32,820 nt of DNA, from assembly GCA_902611135.1 (NCBI GenBank), contig CACLYL010000011.1, forward strand, positions 1 through 32,820, read 5' to 3'. Position numbers and translations under genes: made by a program. This DNA comes from an uncultured Fidelibacterota bacterium (GTDB taxonomy: Bacteria; Fidelibacterota; Marinisomatia; Marinisomatales; UBA1611). Shown in pieces: positions 1 through 10,291 of the stretch (positions are counted from its first letter, which is position 1; every line of letters starts with the position of its first letter). The notes under the pieces were generated by a model that saw nothing but the letters and a program-made list of their open reading frames with translations, did no database searches and was not told where the DNA came from.

Positions 1-1
1 T

Positions 2-70
2 AGGGAATGGAGAGAATTGGCAGAGAGAAAAATTGATGAGATTAATAATCCTGCAAAATATCAAAAATGA
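2..70 (+). CDS. C-terminal fragment of an upstream CDS, product unknown (..REWRELAERKIDEINNPAKYQK*)
   Basis: Open reading frame from the window edge to TGA at 68-70, sharing ATGA with the next start at 67. Confidence 0.6.
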   Translation, partial: REWRELAERKIDEINNPAKYQK

Positions 71-759
71 GTAAACTTAAGATAAAAGGTGTTGTTTTTG
101 ATTTAGATAATACCTTATTAGATTTTATGCGAATGAAGGAATTTGCAGTTAAAGCTGCTATTAAAGGGATGATTGAAGCTGGGTTAATGGTAGATGAAGT
201 AATGTCATTTAGAGAAATTATTGCAATTTATGAACAATATGGTTGGGAAAATCAAAAAGTTTTTGACGTTTTTATCAAAAAGCAAATTGGAAAAGTTGAT
301 AATAAATTTTTGGCTGCAGGCATTGTGGCCTACAGAAGAGCCAGGGAAGCAAATTTAATGGCTTATCCAAATGTGTATAAAACTCTTATGCAACTTACTA
401 AATCTGGAATTAAACTGGGAGTTGTTTCAGATGCACCTAGTAGAGAAGCATGGATGAGAATTTACTATTTAAATCTTCACCACTTTTTTGATGCTGTAAT
501 TACGTTTGATGATACAAATGAGAGAAAACCATCCGAAAAACCCTTTAAGGAAATTTTAAAGTTACTTAACCTACTACCCAAAGAGACCATTATGATTGGA
601 GATTGGCCAGAAAGAGATGTCGTAGGCGCTAAAAAAATTGGTATGAAAACTGCTTTTGCAAGGTATGGTGATACCTTTGGTACAATTAATTCTGGTGCAG
701 ATTGGGATTTAAATGATATATATCAACTGATACTAATAATTGAAGAATTTAATGAGTGA
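67..759 (+). CDS. HAD-superfamily (subfamily IA-like) hydrolase/phosphatase
   Basis: Motif I VVFDLDNTLLDF, motif II VVSDAP, Lys region KPSEKPF, motif IV MIGDWPERDVVGAKKIGMKT. Confidence 0.88.
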   Translation: MSKLKIKGVVFDLDNTLLDFMRMKEFAVKAAIKGMIEAGLMVDEVMSFREIIAIYEQYGWENQKVFDVFIKKQIGKVDNKFLAAGIVAYRRAREANLMAYPNVYKTLMQLTKSGIKLGVVSDAPSREAWMRIYYLNLHHFFDAVITFDDTNERKPSEKPFKEILKLLNLLPKETIMIGDWPERDVVGAKKIGMKTAFARYGDTFGTINSGADWDLNDIYQLILIIEEFNE

Positions 760-1114
760 ATTTTTCATCGGAACAGATATTATTGAAGTAATTAGAATAA
801 ATCACTCAATTAAGAACTATGGGAAAAGATTTCTAAACCGTATTTTTACTGAACCTGAACAAAGATACTGTAATTCTTGTAGCCAACCCTCAATACATTT
901 CGCGGGAAGATTTGCTGCAAAAGAGGCAGTCAAAAAAGCATTATTGACATCAGGTCATTTTTCATCAATTTCATTAAAAGAAATAGAAATTGATCGAGAG
1001 CAGGATGGTCAACCATTTTTAAATTATCAACAAAATAAAATAGAATACTGTAAAATTTCTATTTCCCATACATCGAATTATGCAACAGCATTTGCGCTAT
1101 ATCTCTCCAAGTGA
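752..1114 (+). CDS. acpS: Holo-[acyl-carrier-protein] synthase
   Basis: IGTDIIEVIRI, FTEPEQRYC, FAGRFAAKEAVKKAL and ISHTSNYATAFAL motifs. ATG at 752 is preferred over the listed TTG at 740. Confidence 0.92.
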   Translation: MSEFFIGTDIIEVIRINHSIKNYGKRFLNRIFTEPEQRYCNSCSQPSIHFAGRFAAKEAVKKALLTSGHFSSISLKEIEIDREQDGQPFLNYQQNKIEYCKISISHTSNYATAFALYLSK

Positions 1115-2634
1115 AAATAATAACAAATGAGCAATCAAAAAAAATAGATCAAGCTGTAATTGGTAAATATAAAATTTCTGAATTAGATCTAATCAGAAAG
1201 GTTGGTAAAAAATTAGGCATCGAGTGTATTAATATATTAAAAAATTATCATAATCCAAATATTTTAGTATTTTCAGGAACTGGTAATAATGGGTTAGACT
1301 CTTTAGTTGTTGCAGAAATGTTAAAAAGGGAAAACTTTAAAGTCTCTATTTTCTTAATCAAAAAACGTAAAGATCCAAATTTTAATTCACTTTACAAAAA
1401 TTGCATAGATCTTAATATACCAATAATTTCAAATATTGATACTTTTAAAAAGAATATTCCTGAATTTATCATTGATGGTATTTTAGGTACGGGTTTGAAA
1501 GGCGATGTTAAATTAGATACTGTCAAAATCATTAAACTTTTAAATAAAATTAGCTCTAAAATCATATCAATTGATATTCCCTCAGGATTGGATTCAGATT
1601 CTGGCTTAATTAAAGGAGAATGTATTAAGGCTGACTACACTATTACCGTAGATTCACCCAAAATCGGTATGCTACTTCGATATGGGAAAAAATTTTCAGG
1701 AAAAATCATTGCCGTTAAAATATCTCACTTAACAAAAGCATATGAAATATTGGACGGTTTAAAATGGAGAACTTTTCAAGAATCTGATTTAAGAAAAAAA
1801 TTAAAAAAACCAAAAATTGATATAAACAAAAATCAATCTGGAAAGGTTCTTGTCATTGGAGGAAGTACTGGTATGAGTGGAGCAATTATTTTAACCACAT
1901 TAGCAGTGCTTCGATCAGGTTCAGGTATGGCTATATGTGCTCTGCCGGCTTCATTAAATAACACTTTTGAAATGAATGTTCTTGAAGGAATAAGTTTGCC
2001 TTTAGAAGATAATCAGTCAGGTTATTTGAAATTGAACCATTATGATATTATCATGGAAAAAATTGAATGGGCTGATTCAGTTGTAATTGGGCCAGGAATT
2101 GGAAGAAATGTTGAAACCCAATCTTTAATAAAAAAATTAGTTTTAAATATTAAAAAACCTTTGGTTGTTGACGCTGATGGCCTTTCATGTTTTGAAGGTA
2201 ATGCTAAAGATCTGTTCCAAAGAGAATTTCCATTAGTAATCACTCCTCATTTTGGGGAATTATCAAGACTTTTAAATATATCTATCAATAAACTTATCAT
2301 CAAATTTCCACAAATAATGGAAAATTTTATGAAGCAATTTTCTCACACAGCTTTGATAAAACAGGTTCCAGTCTGTACCTTTAGTGACAAATTTGCTTTC
2401 TTAAATACAACCGGAAACCCTGGATTAGCGACTGCTGGATCTGGAGATGTATTAGCTGGGATGCTAGGGAGTTTTATTTCTCAAGGTTTTAATTTAAGTA
2501 TCTCAACCAGGATGGCAGCATTCATACATGGAAAATCTTCTGACCTATTAATAGATGAAAAAGGTTATAGAGGACAATTAGCTTCTGATTTATTAAACCT
2601 AATACCGACTGTGATTTCAAATTATGAAAACTGA
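1111..2634 (+). CDS. nnr: Bifunctional NAD(P)H-hydrate epimerase / ADP-dependent (S)-NAD(P)H-hydrate dehydratase
   Basis: YjeF_N region (FSGTGNNGLDSLVVAEML, IDIPSGLDSDSG) followed by a carbohydrate-kinase-like domain (VVDADGLSCF, TPHFGELSRLL, NPGLATAGSGDVLAGMLG). GTG start overlaps the acpS stop. Confidence 0.93.
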   Translation: MKIITNEQSKKIDQAVIGKYKISELDLIRKVGKKLGIECINILKNYHNPNILVFSGTGNNGLDSLVVAEMLKRENFKVSIFLIKKRKDPNFNSLYKNCIDLNIPIISNIDTFKKNIPEFIIDGILGTGLKGDVKLDTVKIIKLLNKISSKIISIDIPSGLDSDSGLIKGECIKADYTITVDSPKIGMLLRYGKKFSGKIIAVKISHLTKAYEILDGLKWRTFQESDLRKKLKKPKIDINKNQSGKVLVIGGSTGMSGAIILTTLAVLRSGSGMAICALPASLNNTFEMNVLEGISLPLEDNQSGYLKLNHYDIIMEKIEWADSVVIGPGIGRNVETQSLIKKLVLNIKKPLVVDADGLSCFEGNAKDLFQREFPLVITPHFGELSRLLNISINKLIIKFPQIMENFMKQFSHTALIKQVPVCTFSDKFAFLNTTGNPGLATAGSGDVLAGMLGSFISQGFNLSISTRMAAFIHGKSSDLLIDEKGYRGQLASDLLNLIPTVISNYEN

Positions 2635-2698
2635 TTTTATTAAATTTAAAAAGTTTAATTACTCTAAAATTCAAAATAAATAGTGTATACTTTTTAAA

Positions 2699-2764
2699 AT
2701 GAAATTTACATATTTATTAATATTGACAATTTTTTCAACCTTTTATAACCTACCAAATGATTAA
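2699..2764 (+). CDS. Possible 21-aa leader-like ORF MKFTYLLILTIFSTFYNLPND overlapping the recN start
   Basis: ATG 2699 to TAA 2762-2764; hydrophobic signal-peptide-like composition; overlaps the recN ATG at 2757. May be a chance ORF. Confidence 0.2.
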   Translation: MKFTYLLILTIFSTFYNLPND

Positions 2765-4337
2765 ATCTGTTTACATTAAAGACTTTGCAATTATAAAAGA
2801 ACTCGAAATAAGCTTCAAGCCTGGTTTGACTGTGATAAGTGGTGAGACGGGTTCGGGTAAATCAATACTGCTTAGTGCAATAGCTACCTCAGCAGGGCAT
2901 AAAGCAAATAAAGTGATGGTCCGCACCAACTGTCAAAAAGCAATTGTTGAAACTGGGACTGACACTTTTTTTATAAGAAGAGTTATTTCTAAAAATGGCC
3001 AAACTAGATGCTTTAAAAATACCACTCCAATTTCTGTTACAGATTTAAAGACATTTTCTTTAAGTAAAATAGACTTTCATAGCCAGAATGATCAACAATT
3101 AATCTTAAAAAAGGATAATCAAATAGATTTTCTTGATAGGTTTTGTAAAGTAGAGGAAAAAGTTTTCAGAATATCAGAGCTATATCAAGAGATCCAGAAG
3201 TTAAACTTAGAGCTAATTGAAATTGAAAAATCAATTGAGTCGGCACCTGAAAAAATGCAATTACTAAATTTTCAATTAAATGAAATTGAAGCGGTAAATT
3301 TAAAAATTGGTGAGGATATACTACTTGGGAAAAGGTTTAAAAAAATATCAAATTCTAAAGAAATAATTTTAAAATTAAAAGAAATTGAAAATCAAATTTT
3401 AAATAGTGAATTATGTGTCATAGATAAATTAGGGATTATATCTAGTCAAATTGCAAGTCTTGAAAAGTATGATGAAGTATTTGCCAAAATAAATAAAGAC
3501 TTTAATATCGCAATAATTCAAATTCAAGAGGTTGTTTCTGATATTATAAATGAAAAAGATAAAATCGATTTTGATCATCTAGAATTAAAAGACATTGAAG
3601 AACGTTTTTCAAATATTGAAAGTTTGAAGAGAAAATATGGCGGGTCAATCGATTCTGTGTTTTTAAGTAAGGATAGAATAAAAAATGAACTTGAACAACT
3701 TCAAAGTATTTATCAAACTAGAACTTTGATAAAAAAAAACCTAGATGAAAAACAATTAGAATATTCTAAAATGGCAATTGAACTTCATCAAAAAAGAAGA
3801 TTTAAATCAGATCAATTAAGTAAACTCGTTCAGCAGAATCTTTCTCAGCTAAATATGCATGGAACTAAGTTCAAAATAAATATAAATTTAACTGAATCTG
3901 GTAAAGGATTTGTTAATTATGAAGATAAGATATTAGCCTCAACGCCTAAAGGTATTGATGAAATTGAATTTTACCTATCCGCAAATAAAGGCGAGAAGAT
4001 CAAACCCTTATCTTTGATTGCCTCAGGAGGTGAAACCTCACGTATTATGTTAGCTTTAAAAAAGATATTTCAAATTAATGATCCGGTAGATACACTAATT
4101 CTTGATGAAATAGATTCTGGAATATCTGGTGAGACAGCTGAGAAGGTTGCCGAAGAGTTAGTTCAAATCTCTAAGATGAAGCAAGTAATATGTATAACAC
4201 ATTTATCTCAAATAATGAAAAGGGCAGATCAACATCTTTATGTAAAGAAGTCAGTGAAAGAAAATGAAACCGAAGTGTATTTTAATTATTTAACCAAACT
4301 TGAGAGGGAGAAAGTAATCAAAAACACATTTGAATAA
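2757..4337 (+). CDS. recN: DNA repair protein RecN (SMC-like ATPase)
   Basis: Walker A GETGSGKSILL, HSQNDQQLIL, signature IASGGETSRIMLALK, Walker B LILDEIDSGISGETAEKV, CITHLSQ. Confidence 0.95.
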   Translation: MIKSVYIKDFAIIKELEISFKPGLTVISGETGSGKSILLSAIATSAGHKANKVMVRTNCQKAIVETGTDTFFIRRVISKNGQTRCFKNTTPISVTDLKTFSLSKIDFHSQNDQQLILKKDNQIDFLDRFCKVEEKVFRISELYQEIQKLNLELIEIEKSIESAPEKMQLLNFQLNEIEAVNLKIGEDILLGKRFKKISNSKEIILKLKEIENQILNSELCVIDKLGIISSQIASLEKYDEVFAKINKDFNIAIIQIQEVVSDIINEKDKIDFDHLELKDIEERFSNIESLKRKYGGSIDSVFLSKDRIKNELEQLQSIYQTRTLIKKNLDEKQLEYSKMAIELHQKRRFKSDQLSKLVQQNLSQLNMHGTKFKININLTESGKGFVNYEDKILASTPKGIDEIEFYLSANKGEKIKPLSLIASGGETSRIMLALKKIFQINDPVDTLILDEIDSGISGETAEKVAEELVQISKMKQVICITHLSQIMKRADQHLYVKKSVKENETEVYFNYLTKLEREKVIKNTFE

Positions 4338-4355
4338 AATCAAAGGGATTAATTA

Positions 4356-5606
4356 ATGGATAAAATTTTTATTATTGGTAATAAGCCACTTTCTGGAGAG
4401 GTGCAAATCAGTGGCGCTAAAAATGCAGTTCTTCCAATTATGGCCGCAGCTTTGATGGTGAAGGGTAATTCTAAAATTACTAGAGTGCCAAGACTAAAAG
4501 ATACTTTCACCATGATTCAATTAATGGAAATTATAGGAGCAAAGTGTGACTTCGAAGGTAACACATTGTTAGTAAATGGTGATAATATAAATAATCCAGA
4601 GGCGCCTTATGAACTAGTAAAAACAATGCGTGCATCTTTTTATGTTTTAGGACCTCTAATAAGCCGTTTTGGCTTTGTGAAAGTATCCTTGCCAGGAGGT
4701 TGCGCCTGGGGTCCTCGTCCTGTAGATTTTCATTTAAAAGCACTTGAAAAGCTAGGTGCTAAAATAACTCTAAAAGGAGGTTACATACTTGCAGAGGCAA
4801 AACGCCTTATTGGATGTAAAATAGGTTTAGATTTCCCTTCGGTTGGAGCAACAGGAAATATTCTAATGGCTGCGTCAACTGCTCAAGGGAAAACTATCAT
4901 TTCCAACGCTGCAAGGGAGCCAGAAATTGGTCAGCTATGTAGATATTTAAATAAAATGGGAGCTAATATTTCTGGAATAGGTACAACTAATCTAGTTATA
5001 GATGGTGTGGAAAAATTAAATGCATCAAATATAGAAGTTATCCCTGACAGGATTGAGGTAGGTACTTTTTTAGCAGCTGGAGCACTTCTTGGCAAAATAA
5101 AACTCAATCAACTAAATCCCAAACATTTGAAAAGTGTTCTTCAACAACTCAAAAAGGCTGGATGTCATATTGAAGAGACAAACAATTCATTAACAATTAC
5201 CAAGGCAAATTCTATTAAACCTCTTAATATTGAGACTAAAGTCTATCCTGGTTTTCCAACTGATTTACAAGCCCAATGGATATCAATTATGATATTGGCA
5301 AATGGAAGATCTAAAGTTACTGATAATGTTTATTATGATCGCTTTAGCCATGTTCCTGAATTAAATCGTTTTGGAGCAAATATTAAATTAAAAAAAAATA
5401 CAGCCTTCATAGAGGGAGTAAAAGAAATAATTGGAGCTCCTGTAATGTCTACTGATATAAGAGCTAGTGCATCCTTAATAATTGCTGGTTTAGCAGCAAG
5501 GGGTAAAACTGAGATTAATAGAGTTTATCACATTGATAGAGGGTACGAAAATATAGAGGATAAGTTTAGACAAATTGGCGCAGACATTTGGAGGGAAAAG
5601 GGTTAG
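4356..5606 (+). CDS. murA: UDP-N-acetylglucosamine 1-carboxyvinyltransferase
   Basis: ISGAKNAVLPIMAAAL, catalytic-Cys loop LPGGCAWGPRPVDFHLKALEKLGA, FPTDLQAQWISIM. Confidence 0.96.
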   Translation: MDKIFIIGNKPLSGEVQISGAKNAVLPIMAAALMVKGNSKITRVPRLKDTFTMIQLMEIIGAKCDFEGNTLLVNGDNINNPEAPYELVKTMRASFYVLGPLISRFGFVKVSLPGGCAWGPRPVDFHLKALEKLGAKITLKGGYILAEAKRLIGCKIGLDFPSVGATGNILMAASTAQGKTIISNAAREPEIGQLCRYLNKMGANISGIGTTNLVIDGVEKLNASNIEVIPDRIEVGTFLAAGALLGKIKLNQLNPKHLKSVLQQLKKAGCHIEETNNSLTITKANSIKPLNIETKVYPGFPTDLQAQWISIMILANGRSKVTDNVYYDRFSHVPELNRFGANIKLKKNTAFIEGVKEIIGAPVMSTDIRASASLIIAGLAARGKTEINRVYHIDRGYENIEDKFRQIGADIWREKG

Positions 5607-5651
5607 AACTTAAATTTGTACTCTAAATTTCTGATGAGTTTAATAATTTAA

Positions 5652-7001
5652 ATGAAAGTAATTATAATAGGTGGTGGAGAGGTAGGATTTCATGTTGCTA
5701 AAGCACTTAGTGAGGAAAATTACGATATTACAGTTATTGACATTGATCCAATAAAATGTAGAAGAGCAGCAGAAAACTTAGATGTTATTGTTGTTGAGGG
5801 TAATGGTGCAAGTCCGGATACCTTAAATAATGCTCAAGTTGGTTCAGCCGATTACGTTTTATGTTTGACGAAGGTTGATGAAGTAAATCTAATTGCATCT
5901 CAACAAGCACACAAATTAGGTGCAAATAAAATTATTGCCCGCTTGAGAAATCAGCAATATACCACAAAGGCTTCCATAATAAGACCTGAGAAATTTGGTG
6001 TTGATATTGTAATCCATCCTGAAAAAGCTGCTTGCAAAGAAATTATTAATCTCGTAAATCATCCTTATGCTGTGCAGGCAGTAAATTTTGAATCCGGAAG
6101 ATTAACTATGCTTGGAATTCAACTTGATAATGAACAAAATAAATTATACAGAAGTCCTCTGGGTGAAATCTGCATAAATAATAACCATTTTAGATTCACA
6201 GTTGCTGCAGTAGTCAGGGGCCAACACACAATGGTTCCTGCTGCTGATTTTCTTTTTAGAAAGGGTGACATAGGTTATTTTGTAATAAAAGCTGAGGATG
6301 TAGAAAATTTATTAGAATTAACTGAAAAACCTATAATTGAAACACATAGGGTGATGATCATAGGAGGTTCAAAAATAGGGAGAACATTAGCCAGAGAGCT
6401 CCCCAGTGATTCAATAAATGTTCGTTTAGTAGAGTCTAATCGACCAAAAGCGGGAAAAATATCTCAAAACATTGATAATTCAATGATAATCTATGGCGAT
6501 GGTACTGATATTGAGTTTTTGAAATCGGAAAATATTCAGGAAATTGATAGCTTGATTGCTGTTACAGAGAATGAAAAAACTAATTTAATTTCTGGTCTTC
6601 TTGCAAAGCATCTTGGTGCGAAACAGTCCATAATACATGTATCAACTAGTGAATATATGCCAACAATCAAAGAGATTGGTGTTGGCGCAGTTATCAGCAA
6701 AAATTTATCTACTGTAAATGCTATTTTAAAAGAATTGCATACTGATATAACTGATGTTCCAGTACTGACATTTGAGGAAATAGAGGTTGACGTTATTGAA
6801 TTGCAACCAGAAAATGGCAGTTTGATCACTCAAAAACCTCTCAACGAACTAAACTTACCAAAGGACTGCATAATAGGTATGATTAATCATAACGGGAAAA
6901 TTAGAATAGCGCACGGCACATCAATGTTAACTGAGGATGATACAGCCTTAGTATTCTCAAAGCCGAAAGCATTTGAACAAATTAAAAAGATGTTTCTTTA
7001 A
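5652..7001 (+). CDS. trkA: Trk potassium uptake system regulatory NAD-binding protein TrkA
   Basis: Two RCK_N nucleotide-binding motifs (IIIGGGEVGFHVAKAL, MIIGGSKIGRTLAREL); adjacent to trkH. Confidence 0.95.
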   Translation: MKVIIIGGGEVGFHVAKALSEENYDITVIDIDPIKCRRAAENLDVIVVEGNGASPDTLNNAQVGSADYVLCLTKVDEVNLIASQQAHKLGANKIIARLRNQQYTTKASIIRPEKFGVDIVIHPEKAACKEIINLVNHPYAVQAVNFESGRLTMLGIQLDNEQNKLYRSPLGEICINNNHFRFTVAAVVRGQHTMVPAADFLFRKGDIGYFVIKAEDVENLLELTEKPIIETHRVMIIGGSKIGRTLARELPSDSINVRLVESNRPKAGKISQNIDNSMIIYGDGTDIEFLKSENIQEIDSLIAVTENEKTNLISGLLAKHLGAKQSIIHVSTSEYMPTIKEIGVGAVISKNLSTVNAILKELHTDITDVPVLTFEEIEVDVIELQPENGSLITQKPLNELNLPKDCIIGMINHNGKIRIAHGTSMLTEDDTALVFSKPKAFEQIKKMFL

Positions 7002-8470
7002 TGAATGTAAAAAGTCTTTTTAATATTTTGGGGGCTTTATCTACAATACTTGGATTAACTATGGTCATACCATTACTTATTTCTTTGGGCTCAGGACAAC
7101 ATGACTTTCAAGCATTTATAAAATCATCAATAATATGTATATCACTTGGATTGCCTTGTTGGTTTTTTACCAAAAACAATAAATCTATTACAAATCGTGA
7201 TGGGTTTGCTATTGTAACTTTCTCTTGGATAATCACTGCCATCATAGGAGCTTTACCTTTTTATTTATCAGGAGTTATTCCGAACATAACAGATGCATTT
7301 TTCGAATCTATGTCAGGAGTAACTACCACTGGGGCATCTATACTTGGTAATGTAAAAACAATGCCTCACCTTATTGAGGGTATTGAAAGTTTACCGATTG
7401 GAATCTTATTTTGGCGATCATTCTTACAGTGGATAGGAGGAATGGGCGTAGTTGTTTTTTACATAGCAATTCTGCCCCTTCTTGGTATAGGAGGAGTTCA
7501 ATTATTCAAAGCTGAAGTCCCAGGCCCAGTAGCAAGTAAAATAACCCCTCGTGTTCGCGAAACAGCCAAATTACTTTGGATAGTTTATGTTGGGTTTACT
7601 CTTTTACAAACTATCGCGTTGTTATTGGCAGGGGTAAATCTCTTTGATTCAATTTGCCATTCATTTACTACAATAGCAACAGGAGGATTTTCAACAAAAA
7701 ATGCGAGTATTGCATATTTTAACAACTCCGCAGTGCACTATATAATAATATTTTTCATGTTTATTTCAGGTGTAAATTTTTCTCTACATTTTCGTGCAAT
7801 TAGTGGCGATTTTAAAATTTATTTCAGAGATTTAGAATTCATTGCATATTTATTAATTATTTTCCTCGTTACTTGTATAATTTTTTATTCAATTTCGTCC
7901 TTTGGTGACAATTTTTCAATGGTGAATTTTCGTGAGTCCTTTTTTGCAACTGTATGTATGCTTACTGGTACTGGGTTTGTACTAGGAGATTATGAAATGT
8001 GGCCAATATTTGTTCAAATGATTATTCTTAGTTTAATGTTTATAGGAGGAATGGGTGGTTCTACCACAGGTGGATTAAAGATAATTCGGATCATACTTTT
8101 GGGTAAATATACTGCATTAGAAACACGAAGAATGCTTCACTCAAGAGCTCTAATTCCAGTGAAAATTGGAAAACAGTTAATTGTAGAAGATGTGGTTAGA
8201 AATACTTTGGGATATTTTCTATTTTTTATGTCTGTATTTATTCTTTCTGCATTAATGCTATCATCAATGGGGTTAAATATGGAATCATCAATTGGAGCTG
8301 CAGCATCTGCTATGGGTAATATTGGACCTGCATTAGGTGATTTTGGCCCTACAAATAACTACGCATTGCTTCCAAATGCTGGAAAATGGATATTAAGTTT
8401 TTGTATGTTGCTTGGAAGACTAGAAATTTTTACAGTTATGGTATTATTTAGTAGAACCTTTTGGAAATAA
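7001..8470 (+). CDS. trkH: Trk/Ktr-family potassium transporter subunit TrkH
   Basis: Four pore-loop glycine motifs (SGVTTTGAS, TIATGGFST, MLTGTGFVLG, SAMGNIGPALG); polytopic membrane protein; overlaps the trkA stop. Confidence 0.95.
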   Translation: MNVKSLFNILGALSTILGLTMVIPLLISLGSGQHDFQAFIKSSIICISLGLPCWFFTKNNKSITNRDGFAIVTFSWIITAIIGALPFYLSGVIPNITDAFFESMSGVTTTGASILGNVKTMPHLIEGIESLPIGILFWRSFLQWIGGMGVVVFYIAILPLLGIGGVQLFKAEVPGPVASKITPRVRETAKLLWIVYVGFTLLQTIALLLAGVNLFDSICHSFTTIATGGFSTKNASIAYFNNSAVHYIIIFFMFISGVNFSLHFRAISGDFKIYFRDLEFIAYLLIIFLVTCIIFYSISSFGDNFSMVNFRESFFATVCMLTGTGFVLGDYEMWPIFVQMIILSLMFIGGMGGSTTGGLKIIRIILLGKYTALETRRMLHSRALIPVKIGKQLIVEDVVRNTLGYFLFFMSVFILSALMLSSMGLNMESSIGAAASAMGNIGPALGDFGPTNNYALLPNAGKWILSFCMLLGRLEIFTVMVLFSRTFWK

Positions 8471-8479
8471 GGATTAATT

Positions 8480-9244
8480 ATGTCTTTAAAATTAATTATC
8501 AAAGATGCACTCGGTATTATAACTATTGATCGAGAAAAATCATTAAATGCATTAAATAAACAAGTTTTAAAAGAAATTTTAAAAACTTTAAATAAATTTA
8601 TTAAAAGCAACGATGTAAAAGTAATTTTCATTACGGGAAGCGGGGATAAAGCATTTATTGCAGGCGCTGATATTAAAGAAATGTCAAAATTAGACCCAAA
8701 AAGTGCTTCTAATTTTGTAGAGTTGGGACAGGAGTTAATGAACACTATTGAAAATTCTCCCAAACCCGTTATTTCAATTATTAACGGTTACGCTTTTGGT
8801 GGTGGTTGTGAGATCGCTTTAGCCTGTCATATTCGTTTAGCAGGTGATAATGCCATTTTTGCTCAGCCAGAGGTTAAATTAGGGTTAATCCCTGGATGGG
8901 GAGGTACTCAAAGACTACCTCGAATTGTTGGAAAAGGGATTGCAAATGAAATGATAATCTCGGGCAAACAAATTGATGCGAAAGAAGCTTATAGAGTGGG
9001 TCTTGTAAACAAGGTATATAAAAAAGAAACACTGATGTCTGAAGCTATAAAATTTGCAAAAAATATTTTAAATAATGGACCAAATGCTGTTTCTAAATCA
9101 TTATCCCTAATAAATGATTCTTCCTTTTTAAAGCTTGAAAAAGGTTTAAAAAAAGAGGCAAAAGTTTTTTCCTCGCTTTTTGATAATTCAGAAACAAAAG
9201 AGGGCTTAGATGCTTTTTTAAATAAAAGGAAAGCAAATTTTTAG
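8480..9244 (+). CDS. Enoyl-CoA hydratase/isomerase family protein (crotonase fold)
   Basis: FIAGADIKEMSKL, GYAFGGGCEIALACHIRLAG, AQPEVKLGLIPGWGGTQRLPR; both catalytic Glu positions present. Confidence 0.93.
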   Translation: MSLKLIIKDALGIITIDREKSLNALNKQVLKEILKTLNKFIKSNDVKVIFITGSGDKAFIAGADIKEMSKLDPKSASNFVELGQELMNTIENSPKPVISIINGYAFGGGCEIALACHIRLAGDNAIFAQPEVKLGLIPGWGGTQRLPRIVGKGIANEMIISGKQIDAKEAYRVGLVNKVYKKETLMSEAIKFAKNILNNGPNAVSKSLSLINDSSFLKLEKGLKKEAKVFSSLFDNSETKEGLDAFLNKRKANF

Positions 9245-9253
9245 TTTGATTCA

Positions 9254-10291
9254 ATGATTAAATATGTAATTCTAGCAATTAATTCATTTGATTATATACT
9301 TAGTAAAACTGGTAATATGCTGATTCGATATCAAAATAAAGCAGTTGTAGCCATTGTTGATCCAAATAATGAAAATAAAACGGCTGAAGAAGTACTTGGT
9401 TGGGGTGGCCAAATCCCAGTAGTTCGGAATGTACAAAATTCATTACAATACAGGCCAACACATTTAGTTATAGGAAATGCTCCCCAAGGGGGTATTTTGG
9501 ATGATATAAATAGAAAAGAAATAATCGTTGGGATAAAAAATAGACTAAATATTACCAGTGGAATGCATTATTTTTTATCTGAGGATGTAGAAATCCTAAA
9601 GCTTTCAAAAAAGTATAAGATAGAACTTAGGGATCTTAGAAAGCCAAGAAAAAATCTTTTTTTTTCAAAGCAATTATGGAAAAAAAGGAAGTTACCAATC
9701 ATGCTTATTGTTGGGACAGATTGTGATACGGGGAAAATGACTACTGCATGGGAAATTACAAAAGCTTTAAAAAGCAAAAATAAGAAGGTTGGATTTTTAG
9801 GAACTGGACAGACTGGCATTCTTTTAGCAGGAAATGGTGTTCCTGTTGATTCTATTACATCTGATTTTATTCCAGGAGAAATTGAACATGCTATAAAAAA
9901 GTTTAATTTTGATTTAGACCTGTTAATAATCGAAGGGCAAGGAGCATTAAATAATGCTTTATATTCTGGAGTCACTTTAGGGCTATTACATGGCTCAATG
10001 CCTGATTTTTTGATCATGACTCATGAACCAAAAAGAAAATATGATGTTGCTGGAAACAAAATTCCTCCTTTACCTAATTTAATTAAATTGCATTATGATT
10101 TACTGAAGCCTTTCAAAAAAAGTAAATTTCTTGGTGTTAACCTTCTTACTTTAAAAATTAGCAAATCTGAAGCAATTAGTAACTTTAAAAATTTAGAAAG
10201 TAAACTCAAATTACCTGTCAACGATATGGTTAGATTTAGTGGCTCAAATATAATAGATAAAATTTTTAATGAGTTAGAAATGTGGAACTAA
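9254..10291 (+). CDS. DUF1611 family P-loop protein (DgcN-like)
   Basis: VGTDCDTGKMTTAWEITKAL P-loop, GTGQTGIL, SDFIPGEIEHAI, IEGQGAL, HEPKRKYD. Confidence 0.82.
   Translation: MIKYVILAINSFDYILSKTGNMLIRYQNKAVVAIVDPNNENKTAEEVLGWGGQIPVVRNVQNSLQYRPTHLVIGNAPQGGILDDINRKEIIVGIKNRLNITSGMHYFLSEDVEILKLSKKYKIELRDLRKPRKNLFFSKQLWKKRKLPIMLIVGTDCDTGKMTTAWEITKALKSKNKKVGFLGTGQTGILLAGNGVPVDSITSDFIPGEIEHAIKKFNFDLDLLIIEGQGALNNALYSGVTLGLLHGSMPDFLIMTHEPKRKYDVAGNKIPPLPNLIKLHYDLLKPFKKSKFLGVNLLTLKISKSEAISNFKNLESKLKLPVNDMVRFSGSNIIDKIFNELEMWN

Noticed and set aside
2040-2243. Minus-strand ORF of 67 aa
   Set aside because: Lies wholly antisense within the conserved kinase-like domain of nnr; no recognisable protein features.
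8359-8763. Minus-strand ORF of 134 aa
   Set aside because: Antisense to the trkH 3' end and the crotonase 5' end, both with clear family motifs; likely spurious.
9658-9666. T9 tract in the DUF1611 gene and the A9 tract in murA (about 5390-5398)
   Set aside because: A/T runs of this length are common in AT-rich coding sequence and these are metabolic genes, so phase variation is unlikely.
9568-10017. Minus-strand ORF of 149 aa
   Set aside because: Antisense to the conserved DUF1611 P-loop region; composition reflects the opposite strand.
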